Source: CAVXFL01 sp963761015
Lineage (GTDB): Bacteria; Pseudomonadota; Alphaproteobacteria; Acetobacterales; Acetobacteraceae
Assembly: GCA_963761015.1 (NCBI GenBank)
Contig: CAVXFL010000020.1
Coordinates: forward strand, 496,001-560,000
DNA: 64,000 nt
Reading direction: 5' to 3'
A program made the position numbers and the translations under genes. Shown here one piece after another: positions 26,614-35,238 of this stretch. Within the stretch, counting starts at the first letter, position 1; every line of letters begins with the position of its first letter. The notes below the pieces were generated by a model. The model was not told where the DNA came from. It searched no databases and saw only the letters and a list, made by a program, of their open reading frames with translations.

Positions 26614-27722
26614 CTTTCGAGCGCGATATTGGCGGGCGCGCAGTCGCGACAGCGCCGCGACGCGAGGGCGGGCATGGGGGCTACGCCGATCGCCACCCGC
26701 ACCTCGCCACCGATGATGGCCGGCGCCGTCGTGTCGAGCCGGATTCGGACCTGCACGACCCGCCCGCCGCGCGCGTTCACGGGATCAACGCCCTCCATTC
26801 GTCGCGGACTGGTGATGAGCCCGACCGATGCGACCGTGCCGTACCGCGGCGGCGACAGCGCGCGGCCGCTGATCGTTGCACGCTGACCGACGCGCACCAG
26901 GCCGGCATCGGCCTCGTAAATATCGGCCACCGCGAGCAGATGCTCGGTGTCGCCGATCTCCGCGAATCCATCGATGCCGAGCTGCTCGCCCGGCCGGGCA
27001 ATGATGCGCAGCACGCGCGCGGCCCTCGGCGCGCGCAGCACGGTGCGTTCAACATTGGCGCGCGCCTGTTCGACGGCCGCCTCGGCCTCGGCCAGTTCGG
27101 CGATGGCGATGGCGATCCCGCTCGTATAGGCCGCTTGCGCCTCGGCCCGTTCGCTGTCGGCCTCGGCAACGAGCGTGGCGTCGCTGGCCACTTCCAGCTC
27201 CGCCTGATCGTTCTTTTCGGCGGCGACGTCGCCGGAGGCGAGCAGCGGCTTCGTGCGCGCGAGTTGGCGCCGCGCGTATTCGAGCTTGAAGCGGGCCGCG
27301 GCCAGGGCCGCCTCCCGGATGCGGATGAGGGCGGCGGCCGTTCCGCCCCTCGCGTCCGCGAGGCGCGCCCGCATGAGATCGCGGTGGCGCTCGGCCACGG
27401 CTAGAGCGGCTTCGGCCGCCTGGTGGTTTTCCAGGATCGCGAGGACCTGGCCCGGCGCCACCCGGTCGCCCTCGGCGACCAGCAGCCGCGCCACCACCGA
27501 GGCGCCGAGATCGATCGGCGCCCCGATCCGGATAACACCGCCGTCCGGCTCGATGCGGCCGGGGGCGATCACGACGGTCGGCGTGGGTGCCGACAAGGTG
27601 GCCGGCAATGGCGGCTGGGCGCTCGGGGCCGCGAGCGCGAGCAGGTCTGGAACACGCGACAGGGGGATGCAGATACCGGCCAGCGCGACGCCGAACAGCA
27701 GAACCGCCGCCCCGGCCTTCAT
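26610..27722 (-). CDS. HlyD/DevB-type periplasmic adaptor of the ABC exporter
   Basis: The product has 370 residues. An N-terminal membrane anchor (KAGAAVLLFGVALAGICIPL) is followed by a biotinyl-lipoyl-like half (ASVVARLLVAEGDRVAPGQV), a long Ala-rich coiled-coil hairpin (about 95-225) and the second lipoyl half (VERTVLRAPRAARVLRIIAR, then PGEQLGI). A beta-barrel domain ends the fold. This is the DevB arrangement. It would bridge the inner-membrane permease to an outer-membrane TolC-like channel, which is not encoded in the window. First gene of the exporter operon. Confidence 0.88.
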   Translation of the reverse strand: MKAGAAVLLFGVALAGICIPLSRVPDLLALAAPSAQPPLPATLSAPTPTVVIAPGRIEPDGGVIRIGAPIDLGASVVARLLVAEGDRVAPGQVLAILENHQAAEAALAVAERHRDLMRARLADARGGTAAALIRIREAALAAARFKLEYARRQLARTKPLLASGDVAAEKNDQAELEVASDATLVAEADSERAEAQAAYTSGIAIAIAELAEAEAAVEQARANVERTVLRAPRAARVLRIIARPGEQLGIDGFAEIGDTEHLLAVADIYEADAGLVRVGQRATISGRALSPPRYGTVASVGLITSPRRMEGVDPVNARGGRVVQVRIRLDTTAPAIIGGEVRVAIGVAPMPALASRRCRDCAPANIALER

Positions 27723-28064
27723 CTAACCGCCGATCCCCGCATCGCGTGGAATGGTCCCGGTCGTTCCGCGGGACGCGCGCCGTTGTCAGCCCTGGCGAGC
27801 GCCGCCGGGTCAGGGCAGGGCTCGGGTCTTCTTGTGCGATCGAGAACACTGGCCGACATGACGCTGCCTGCCATTCTGGCCTCCCATTCCGGGCCAAGCC
27901 GACCGTATCGGATCGGTTCGGCAATAGGCAATGCGATTTCCAACGGCGGCGGCAGGAACTTTCGCACGGATTTAGAGGGATCGCTTTCGTGACGGTGCCG
28001 CACACGACTGCGAAACCAGCGAGTTCACGATGAGCGACCCGGCTTTGCTCGGCAACCGCTGCCG
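27723..28064. other. 342-bp intergenic region between two minus-strand genes
   Basis: No protein, RNA or repeat that I can support. It would contain the promoter of the exporter operon, which reads leftward from 27722, and the 3' end of the MFS gene transcript. Confidence 0.4.
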
Positions 28065-29375
28065 TCAGCGCGATCGGACTTCGGCGGCCACCGCGTCGCC
28101 CTTAGCGGCGAGTGCCGCGTGTTCGCTCGCGCGGAGCGGCCGCAGCGCGAACAACGCCAGCAGGACCACCAGCAGGTTCAGGGCCGCGGTAACGGCGAAG
28201 ACGGCGTGCCAGCTCCCCGTCGCCCCCTTCAGCACGTTCGCGAGCGGCACCAGCCAGGCCGAGGTGCCTTTGGCGGTGTAGAGCAGCCCGGCGTTCACGG
28301 TCGCGAAGCGGGGGCCGAACGTGTCGGTGCAGGTGGACGGAAACAGGCTGAAAATCTCGCCCCAGGTGAAGAAGATTAGGGCGGCGAAGACCACGAACAG
28401 CACGGGATTCGCGCCCAGCGCGCCGAGCAGCCAATAGCTCGCCGCCCCTAGCCCGAACGCGATCGCCATCGTGTATTCGCGGCCGATCCGGTCCGACAGC
28501 CAGCCGAAGAACGGCCGCGCCGCACCGTTGGCGAGATTGTCGAAGATCAGCACGAGGCTCAGCGTCGAGGCGCCGAACAAGAGCGCGCTGTTGGCAATGC
28601 CGTAATCGCGCGCGATCACCGCGATCTGCGCCGTCGCGACCAGTCCGCTCGCCGACACCAGAACGAACATCAGATACAGCAGCCAGAAGGTCGGGCTGGC
28701 GAGCACCTCGCGTGGCGAGCGGCTGAACGCCGCTTGCACCAGCCGGCTCGCGCCACGCGCCGGCGCCTCACTGGTTTCCGGGGCGCGGACGAACAACGCG
28801 AGCACGATCGCGACGGCCCCTTGCGCCAGACCGAACCACAGGAATGTCGGCGCGTAGCCGTGCGCGGCGATGCTCCAGCGGATCGGCAGAACGGTTAGCG
28901 CCGCGCCGGCGCCGAACCCGGCCGCCGTGAGCCCGACCGCGAGCCCCCGGCGGTCGGCGAACCATTTCGCCGCGTTGCCGACGCAGATGGCGTAAATAGC
29001 GCCGGCTCCGCTCCCTGACAGTGCGGCGCCGAGATAGAGTCCGGACAGGCTGGCGGCCATCGAATTGACCGCCCACCCGGCCGCCACCAGTACGCCGCCG
29101 GCGGCCACCATCAGCTTCGGGCCGAGCCGCGACGGCAGGCTGTCGGCCACCCAACCGGCCAGCGGTGTCAGCCAGGTTTCCAGCGCGACGAAGATGCTGA
29201 ACGCCACCTGGATCTCGCCGACCGGCCAGCCATGCGCGCGGTGCATCGGCGCGACGAACAGCGTCCAGCCGTATTGCAGATTGGCGATCGTCACCATGCA
29301 GGCGACGCCGATCGCCAGTTGCAGCCAGCGCCGCCCCGGCGCGCCGCGCTGCTCGGCCGATGCAGTTCCCGACAT
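28065..29375 (-). CDS. MFS transporter, oxalate/formate antiporter (OxlT) type
   Basis: The ATG at 29375 gives 436 residues with about 12 hydrophobic segments. The first helix reads QLAIGVACMVTIANLQYGWT, followed by FVAPMHRAHGWPVGEIQVAF and FVALETWLTPLAGWVAD, which match the oxalate:formate antiporter group. GWLSDRIGREYTMA is the internal MFS loop motif, and GEIFSLFPSTCTDTFGPRFA is conserved in OxlT-type carriers. The substrate is inferred to be a small mono- or dicarboxylate. No oxalyl-CoA decarboxylase or formyl-CoA transferase is nearby, so oxalate itself is uncertain. It is divergent from the ketopantoate reductase gene, about 105 bases apart. Confidence 0.85.
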   Translation of the reverse strand: MSGTASAEQRGAPGRRWLQLAIGVACMVTIANLQYGWTLFVAPMHRAHGWPVGEIQVAFSIFVALETWLTPLAGWVADSLPSRLGPKLMVAAGGVLVAAGWAVNSMAASLSGLYLGAALSGSGAGAIYAICVGNAAKWFADRRGLAVGLTAAGFGAGAALTVLPIRWSIAAHGYAPTFLWFGLAQGAVAIVLALFVRAPETSEAPARGASRLVQAAFSRSPREVLASPTFWLLYLMFVLVSASGLVATAQIAVIARDYGIANSALLFGASTLSLVLIFDNLANGAARPFFGWLSDRIGREYTMAIAFGLGAASYWLLGALGANPVLFVVFAALIFFTWGEIFSLFPSTCTDTFGPRFATVNAGLLYTAKGTSAWLVPLANVLKGATGSWHAVFAVTAALNLLVVLLALFALRPLRASEHAALAAKGDAVAAEVRSR

Positions 29376-29482
29376 TCCCCGCCCTCTCCGGCCCCGCCGC
29401 TTGCTTGATCGGCCGTTCCCGCCCGCCGTAAACCGGCCGGACGCATCGGGCAATTCCCGATGTCGGCGGAGGGACGCGGAGC

Positions 29483-30542
29483 ATGGAACAGCGGATTGCG
29501 GTGATCGGCGCCGGCGCGGTCGGCGGCTATGTCGGCGGCCATCTGGCGCGGCTCGGGCACGACGTGACCCTGATCGACGCGTGGCCCGAGCACGTCGCGG
29601 CGATCCGGGCCGAGGGGCTCGACCTTACCGGCGTGACGGAGGCCGAGCATTGCGTCGTCCGTGCCAACGCGATGCACATTTCCGACGTACAGGCGCTCGG
29701 GCGGGAACGGCCGATCGATATCGCGATCGTCTCGGTGAAATCCTACGACACCGAATGGGCGACCATGCTGATCCGGCCCTATCTCGCGCCGAGCGGCTAC
29801 GTCGTGTCGCTGCAGAACTGCATCAACGAGGATCGCATCGCCGCGATCGTCGGCTGGGGCCGCACCGTGGGCTGCATCGCCGCGCGCATTTCCGTCGAGC
29901 TCTACGCGCCCGGCCGCATCCGCCGCACCGTGCCGATGGGCGGCGAGGCGCACACCGTGTTTCGCGTGGGCGAGGTGCACGGGCGCATCACGCGCCGCGT
30001 GGAAGCATTGGCGGCGATGATCCGCGGCATCGACAGCGTGAAGGCGAGCACGAATTTATGGGGCGAGCGGTGGTCGAAGCTGCTGCGTGAACGGCATGCG
30101 CAACGCCGTCTCCGCCGCGACCGGGCTTTCCGGCAACGACATGGACAAGCACGACGCCGTTCGGCGCTATTCCATTCGCTTGGGCGGCGAGGCGGTGCGC
30201 GTAGGCCAGGCGCTCGGCTACGAGTTGGAGCGCATCAACAATCTCGATCCCGAGCGGCTGGCGCTCGCCGCCGAGGGCGACCGCGCGGCGCTCGACGAAG
30301 TGGAGTCGGTGCTGATCGCGGCGAGCAATTCGGGCGCGCGCAACGAATTGCAGCGGCCGTCGATGGGCCAGGACATTCTGAAGGGCCGGCGCACCGAGAT
30401 CGATTTCATGAACGGCTTCATCGCCGCGAAGGGCGAGGAAATCGGCCGCCCCGCTCCCGCGCACGCCGCCATCACCGATCTGGTGCGACGCATCGAGCGG
30501 CGCGAGCTTGCACCGAGCCCGAACAACCTGGCCAATTCGTAG
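29483..30542 (+). CDS. panE: 2-dehydropantoate 2-reductase family protein (one frameshift)
   Basis: Rossmann motif GAGAVGGYVGGHLARLGHDV is at the N-terminus. VSVKSYDT and VSLQNCIN are the conserved ketopantoate-reductase blocks. At about 30086 one extra C breaks the frame: ERWSKLL should continue VNGMRNAVSAATGLSG, which is found in the next frame from 30087 to TAG 30540-30542. The C-terminal catalytic domain has KGRRTEIDFMNGFIAAKGEE, with the conserved E and N of the active site. Joined length is about 352 residues. The family reduces ketopantoate to pantoate (CoA synthesis), but many paralogues have other substrates. Confidence 0.8.
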
Positions 30543-30583
30543 TCAGCGCTACAGCGCGCTCGGGCAGAGCGGACGTATTCCTG

Positions 30584-30672
30584 GATCGTCGCTTGTCTTG
30601 GCCGGGCCGGACCCGGCCATCTCGGGGCGGCACCGACGAGATGCGCGGGTCGAGCCCGCGCATGACGTGTCG
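30584..30672. repeat. Interspersed palindromic repeat, copy 1
   Basis: Intergenic, just after the reductase gene. It contains two palindromes, GGCCGGGCCGGACCCGGCC (30600-30618) and ATGCGCGGG-TCGAG-CCCGCGCAT (30641-30663). The same arrangement recurs at 44738-44812, and a related one at 46725-46747. Peptides of the type 'MRGSSPRMT / GLDPRIS' encoded by it are familiar debris in many alphaproteobacterial genomes. Confidence 0.75.
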
Positions 30673-30708
30673 AAGCGTCGACGCGGTTTCAGTCGGGCGG
30701 CGCGCCCT

Positions 30709-32313
30709 TCACCCGGCGCGCGATATCATATCCGCCGCCTTCTCGGCGATCATGATGGTCGCGGCGTTGGTGTTGCCGGAAACAACGGTGGGCATGATCG
30801 ACGCGTCCACCACGCGCAGCCCGCCCATGCCGCGCACCCGCAACTGCTCGTCCACCACGGCCATCGGCTGTGGGCCCATCGTGCAGGTGCTGGTCGGATG
30901 GAACGTGGTGCCCGACGTCGCGCGCACGTAATCGAGCCAGGCCTCGTCCGATTCGACCTCGGCGCCCGGCATGAACTCGCCGCACACCAGGTTGCGCATC
31001 GCCGCGCTCTGCAACACCCGCCGCCCGATGCGCAATCCGGCCAGCATCGTGTCGCGGTCCGCCTGGGTCGCCAGGTAATTCGGCTGGATCGCCGGCGGCG
31101 CCGCCGGGTCCGGCGAGCGGATGCGCAGCCAACCGCGGCTTTCCGGGCGGCACGGAATCACCACCGCCGTGCAGCCGGGGAACTCGTGCATCGGATCGCC
31201 GGCCTTGGGCGAGCTGCCGGCGAGGAACTGATACCACACGTCCGGGCTTTCCACCTCCGGGCGCGTGCGCGCGAAGAGCCCGATCGGCGCCGCGCCCATC
31301 ATCAGCATCCCCTTGCGCGCGAGAAGATACTGCGCGCCGGCCAGCGCCTTCAGCCGCCAGCTGCGCGATACGTCGTTGATCGTGTTGCGGTTCGCGCAGC
31401 GATAGACGACGCGCCCGCCCAGATGGTCCTGCAAATTCTCGCCGACACCAGGCAGATCGTGCGCCACCTCGATCCCATGCGCGTGCAACAGATCGGCCGG
31501 ACCGATGCCGGAGAGCTGCAACAGTTGCGGCGACTGGATTGCGCCGGCCGCCAGCAGCACCTCGCGCCGCGCGCGCGCCCGCAGGATGGCGCCGTTCTCT
31601 GCGTATTCCACGCCGATCGCGCGCTTGCCCTCGAGCACGATGCGCCGCGTGGGCGCACGCACGGCGACTTTCAGGTTCGGCCGCTTCATCGCCGGGCGCA
31701 GATAGCCGAACGCGGTGCTGGCGCGTCTTCCCTTGTGCACCGTCACCTGCAACGGGCCGGCGCCGTCCTGTTCGGCGCCGTTGAAATCGCGGTTGTAGGG
31801 AAAGCCGATTTCCTGCGCGCCGGCGATGAAGGCGTCGTGCAGTTCGTGATCGGCGCGCAAATCGGAGACGGAGAGCGGGCCGCCCGTGCCGTGGAACTCG
31901 TCGGCGCCGCGCTCCTGGTTTTCCGCCTTGCGGAAATACGGGAGCACGTCGTCGTACGACCAACCGGCATTGCCCATCTGGCGCCACATGTCGAAATCCT
32001 GACGCTGGCCGCGGATGTAGATCAGGCCGTTGATGGAGCTGGACCCGCCGAGCACTTTTCCCCGCGGCCAGGTGACGCGGCGGCCGTTCAGCCCCGGCAC
32101 CGGCTCGGTCTCGAACACCCAGGCGACTTTCGGGTTGTAGATGTTGCGGTAGAAGCCGGCCGGAATGTGGATCCAGATGTTGCGGTCGGGCCCGCCCGCT
32201 TCCAGCAGCAGCACGCGCGTGGCCGGATCGGCCGAGAGCCGGTTCGCCAGCACGCACCCGGCCGAACCGGCGCCCACAATGATGAAATCGTATTCTTCCG
32301 CTGTCGCCTGCAT
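30709..32313 (-). CDS. GMC-family FAD oxidoreductase (choline dehydrogenase-like)
   Basis: The start ATG 32313 has GGGAGGAAAG directly upstream and gives 534 residues. A longer in-frame start at 32649 overlaps the gene behind it and is rejected. The FAD-binding dinucleotide motif is IIVGAGSAGCVLANRLS near residue 10. GMC signature 1 (GGSSSINGLIYIRG) and signature 2 (GAIQSPQLLQLSGIGP) are both present. Catalytic His is in TTFHPTSTCTMG, and SGNTNAATIMIAEKAAD closes the FAD site. The family oxidises alcohols, choline and polyols. With no bet genes nearby the substrate is open. Confidence 0.9.
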   Translation of the reverse strand: MQATAEEYDFIIVGAGSAGCVLANRLSADPATRVLLLEAGGPDRNIWIHIPAGFYRNIYNPKVAWVFETEPVPGLNGRRVTWPRGKVLGGSSSINGLIYIRGQRQDFDMWRQMGNAGWSYDDVLPYFRKAENQERGADEFHGTGGPLSVSDLRADHELHDAFIAGAQEIGFPYNRDFNGAEQDGAGPLQVTVHKGRRASTAFGYLRPAMKRPNLKVAVRAPTRRIVLEGKRAIGVEYAENGAILRARARREVLLAAGAIQSPQLLQLSGIGPADLLHAHGIEVAHDLPGVGENLQDHLGGRVVYRCANRNTINDVSRSWRLKALAGAQYLLARKGMLMMGAAPIGLFARTRPEVESPDVWYQFLAGSSPKAGDPMHEFPGCTAVVIPCRPESRGWLRIRSPDPAAPPAIQPNYLATQADRDTMLAGLRIGRRVLQSAAMRNLVCGEFMPGAEVESDEAWLDYVRATSGTTFHPTSTCTMGPQPMAVVDEQLRVRGMGGLRVVDASIMPTVVSGNTNAATIMIAEKAADMISRAG

Positions 32314-32383
32314 TCTTTCCTCCCGGAGCGCCGGCACCATATCGGTGAGCGCGGCAGGGTCAAAGACCTGCTCTAGACTGGCC

Positions 32384-33010
32384 TCAACATTGCCGGAATC
32401 CGCCGCTGGTTCGAAATCGGGGGCGCTGGAGTGGGTTGTTTGCGGCTCGCAATTGGTCTCCCTGGGCTGTCCTATCACGGGGTTCGCCATGAACGCCCGG
32501 TGGAGCAACTGACTTTGCCCACGCTTCCAAGGACGCGATTTTCTCGGGAGACGATTTCCTGGTTGATTGCCCAACGTGATAGTGAGCCAAATCAGCGATT
32601 TCGTGGGGCACTGGAACGCCAGCGTTTCCCCAGTACCAAAATGGCTCAAAGATCAGACAGTTCCTGCCTTTGAGATCACGAGCGCGGCTGTGCTCGTCAG
32701 CGTGGTAGTCGGTGCGAAGAGGCACCAGAACTTCCTCTCCCGAAGCGGAGCGCCGCAAGCTATAGATCGCATCAAGCCGACTAGAGAATTGTTGCTCGTA
32801 TTCGCCTAACGGGAAAATCTTTCCGACCCGCCCTAGCCAAGCTACGTGAGCGAGCTTGATGCGCTTCGGCACGAACCCGACAACCCAATCGCCAACGCGG
32901 GCGCTTTCTCTGATCCTCGGCTTGCAACAGCACAGAGACAGCCACTTGTTTTCGACGCAAGGGGCCATTCCGTTGTCGGTGGCGAGCACATACCGCCAGA
33001 TGCGGCTCAT
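32384..33010 (-). CDS. Nmad2-like (nucleotide modification associated domain 2) protein
   Basis: The product has 208 residues. The opening SRIWRYVLATDNGMAPCVEN, then CCCKPRIRESARVGDWVVGF, matches the Nmad2 pattern of an N-terminal YVLxxDxGxAP followed by CKPxIRxxAxxGDWIxG. LAHVAWLGRVGKI and a DLKGRNCLIFEPFWYWG block follow. The ATG at 33010 overlaps the stop of the Nmad3-like gene by 4 bases, so the two are coupled. Known: Nmad domains were defined computationally (Iyer, Aravind and colleagues) from associations with DNA base-modification genes; their biochemistry is unproven. Base composition is visibly less GC-rich than the neighbours, and codons such as TTA, AGA and CTT are more frequent, suggesting horizontal acquisition. 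The Pro/Arg-rich C-terminal 40 residues may be altered. Confidence 0.72.
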   Translation of the reverse strand: MSRIWRYVLATDNGMAPCVENKWLSLCCCKPRIRESARVGDWVVGFVPKRIKLAHVAWLGRVGKIFPLGEYEQQFSSRLDAIYSLRRSASGEEVLVPLRTDYHADEHSRARDLKGRNCLIFEPFWYWGNAGVPVPHEIADLAHYHVGQSTRKSSPEKIASLEAWAKSVAPPGVHGEPRDRTAQGDQLRAANNPLQRPRFRTSGGFRQC

Positions 33011-33834
33011 TTCAAATTCTCTTGGAGTAGCGCGCTTAACCAGTCGACCGCATTGTGCTCACTGTGAGGCACTGCCACAAACTCCTGTCCTCGCGCTGCG
33101 ATTTGGACCGTTCCATCCTCGCCCCAGCGGAGCGGCGGATGATAAGTCATCCCCGAACCGCCATGTTTTGGATTAAGCCAATCCGGTACCCGCCAAGTCG
33201 AAGGCCTCGCTTCCGCGCAGGAGAGGCGATAGCCGGCCTTGAAAACACCAGATCCAGCCAGCGGCAGCACATGCGAGCCAAGAACAAGCTCGCGGGAAGC
33301 AAGATACAAGACATTCTGCGCGCCCCATCCAGCTCGCGTATGGGGGTGATCGCTCAACCATGGCCGCTCGGCCACCGCGTGAGAGCCATCCGGTCCTAAT
33401 TCAATAATCTCTCCTATTTGCAACCAGCCCCAAATCCTGTGCTCTCGCATTCCGACGAACTTCCAATCGCCGTCATTCTTCACTGGCCGGAACAGCCCCC
33501 AGAAAATGAACAGATCGCCTCGCGCCACGCGCTGATTGGCGAGATGTCCTTGTGCCGCGGCTACTTGTCCGAAGGCGCCGCGCCATCCCATTTTGCGCGG
33601 CAAGCTCCTTTCGTTGATGTCCGGATCGAGATGGCACCAATCGTCCGGAGTCAGTTTGCCGCGCGTCAGGTCGTTTACGAGGTTTCCGTAGACACCGCCG
33701 TGCAAGTCGCGAAACCTGGTCGGCGTCCGCATTTTTGATGGAATGGGCAGCGACAAGGGCTGCCCATCGACAATCGGGCTAGGACAGCCGCCGGCCGTTC
33801 CGTCAAAGCCCTTCCGACTGAAAATTATTTTCAT
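33007..33834 (-). CDS. Nmad3-like (nucleotide modification associated domain 3) protein
   Basis: The product has 275 residues. The N-terminus MKIIFSRKGFDGTAGGCPSP, then IVDGQPLSLPIPS, is the Nmad3 hallmark. LTPDDWCHLDPDINERSLPR, GAFGQVAAAQGHLANQRVAR, GDLFIFWGLFR and a late HPPLRWGEDGTVQIAARGQE complete the domain. It is first in a two-gene unit with the Nmad2-like protein. Neither a restriction endonuclease nor a phage gene is adjacent. The function in this isolated pairing is unknown; a role in making or sensing modified nucleotides is inference from family context. Confidence 0.78.
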   Translation of the reverse strand: MKIIFSRKGFDGTAGGCPSPIVDGQPLSLPIPSKMRTPTRFRDLHGGVYGNLVNDLTRGKLTPDDWCHLDPDINERSLPRKMGWRGAFGQVAAAQGHLANQRVARGDLFIFWGLFRPVKNDGDWKFVGMREHRIWGWLQIGEIIELGPDGSHAVAERPWLSDHPHTRAGWGAQNVLYLASRELVLGSHVLPLAGSGVFKAGYRLSCAEARPSTWRVPDWLNPKHGGSGMTYHPPLRWGEDGTVQIAARGQEFVAVPHSEHNAVDWLSALLQENLK

Positions 33835-33856
33835 AAACGGGTCCGCCTGCTCACCG

Positions 33857-34282
33857 CTATCGCAGTTCGCTGAGGTTGCCCCAGCCGGTCACCCGCTCGA
33901 CCCGGATGGCGATAACGGGAAGGCCCTTGATCCGCATCGCCCGCAACTGCGGATAGCGCGCGCGCAGCAGCACCTGGGCGCGGTCGTGCTCGGCGCCGGC
34001 TTCCAGGATCTCCGCCCGCCCGCGCAGCATGACCCAGCCGAGCAGCGACCAGTCCTCGTCGTAGCGGTCGGCCACCAGCGCCACCGCCGGGTTCTCCACG
34101 ATGTTGCGCAGCCGCTTGAGCGGTCCCGCGCCCTTCGGCTTCTCGTCGATCGTGATGTACGCGGTTTCGTCCGCGACCGCGAAGCAGACCGGCACCGCGT
34201 GCGGTGCGCCACGCGCATCGGCCGTCGCGAGATGCGCCACCCGCCGCGCCTCGAGAAACCGCCGCTGTTCATCGGTCAGCAT
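33857..34282 (-). CDS. Split-barrel flavin/F420-type oxidoreductase (PPOX family, Rv0121-like)
   Basis: The start ATG 34282 (MLTDEQRRFLEARRVAHLAT) gives 141 residues; a longer in-frame version has no support. The single split beta-barrel domain contains ADARGAPHAVPVCFAVADET, ITIDEKPKGAGPLKRLRNIV and ENPAVALVADRYDEDWSLLG, the wording of the Rv0121-type PPOX subgroup. These proteins bind FMN or F420 and reduce small molecules. A luciferase-like, putatively F420-dependent enzyme is encoded divergently 95 bases away, which makes a shared cofactor plausible. Confidence 0.82.
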   Translation of the reverse strand: MLTDEQRRFLEARRVAHLATADARGAPHAVPVCFAVADETAYITIDEKPKGAGPLKRLRNIVENPAVALVADRYDEDWSLLGWVMLRGRAEILEAGAEHDRAQVLLRARYPQLRAMRIKGLPVIAIRVERVTGWGNLSELR

Positions 34283-34377
34283 GGGGCGCTGCCTGCCGGA
34301 CCGGCCGCCCGGATTGTCTCGGCCCCGGCGCGGGTATAATCGTCGCGCTCGAACCAACGAGGACAAGGATCAGCGCG

Positions 34378-35232
34378 ATGGATTTCGGCGGATGCATGTT
34401 CTTCACCGATTACTCCATGACCCCGGCCGAGCTGGCAATCGCGCTGGAGGAGCGCGGCTTCGAATCCATCTGGGCGCCCGAGCACTCGCATATCCCGACC
34501 TCCCGCCGCTCGCCCTATCCGGGCGGCGGCGACCTTCCGAAACCCTATTACGACGCGCTCGACCCCTTCGTCTGCCTCACCCAGGCGGCGGCGGTGACGA
34601 AGCGGCTGCGCGTCGGCACCGGCGTCTGCCTGGTGATCCAGCGCGACGTGATCCAGATGGCCAAGGAAGTCGCCTCGCTCGACATGCTCTCCGGCGGGCG
34701 CTTCCTGTTCGGCGTCGGCGGCGGCTGGAACGCCGAGGAAATGGAGGACCACGGCACCGTCTTCAAAACCCGCTTCAAGCTGATGCGCGAGCGCATCGAG
34801 GCCATGAAGGAAATCTGGACCAAGAAGGAGACGGAGTATCACGGCGAACTGGTGAATTTCGGGCCGATGTTCGCCTGGCCGAAGCCGGTGCAGAAACCCT
34901 ATCCGCCGATCGTCGTGGGCGGCGCGTTCCCGAAAGCGGCGCAACGCGCAATCACGTATGGCGACGGCTGGATTCCGCTGGCCCGCGCCGATTTGGGCGC
35001 CCAACTGGTCGAGCAGGTCGAACAGTTCCGCAAGATGGCCAAGGATGCGGGGCGGGATCCGAATTCGCTTTCCGTCTCGGCCTTCGCGGCGCCGGACAAT
35101 GCGACGTTGCTGAAGCAGTTCCGCGACGCCCGCTTCGACCGCGCGATCTTCGTCCTGCCTTCGGCGAAAGCGGACAAGGTGTTGCCGCTGCTCGATCGCT
35201 GGGCCGGGCTCGCCCGCGAAGCCGGGGGCTGA
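34378..35232 (+). CDS. Luciferase-like monooxygenase, putative F420-dependent oxidoreductase
   Basis: The start ATG 34378 gives 284 residues. It is a bacterial-luciferase-like TIM barrel with FESIWAPEHSHIPTSR near the start, LRVGTGVCLVIQRDVIQMAK, then EVASLDMLSGGRFLFGVGGG and WNAEEMEDHGTVF. KPVQKPYPPIVVGG precedes the second half of the barrel. The wording is that of the F420-dependent LLM group (Rv2161c-like). Whether this organism makes F420 or the protein uses FMN cannot be seen here. The substrate is unknown. Confidence 0.87.
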   Translation: MDFGGCMFFTDYSMTPAELAIALEERGFESIWAPEHSHIPTSRRSPYPGGGDLPKPYYDALDPFVCLTQAAAVTKRLRVGTGVCLVIQRDVIQMAKEVASLDMLSGGRFLFGVGGGWNAEEMEDHGTVFKTRFKLMRERIEAMKEIWTKKETEYHGELVNFGPMFAWPKPVQKPYPPIVVGGAFPKAAQRAITYGDGWIPLARADLGAQLVEQVEQFRKMAKDAGRDPNSLSVSAFAAPDNATLLKQFRDARFDRAIFVLPSAKADKVLPLLDRWAGLAREAGG

Positions 35233-35238
35233 CCCGGC

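Noticed and set aside
27719..28003. 94-codon minus-strand open frame between exporter and MFS genes
   Set aside because: No ribosome site, no recognisable sequence, and Arg/Pro-rich composition typical of random high-GC frames.
32314..32649. Longer N-terminus for the GMC oxidoreductase
   Set aside because: It would overlap the Nmad2-like gene antisense-free frame and lacks family sequence; ATG 32313 has a strong ribosome site and the normal FAD motif position.
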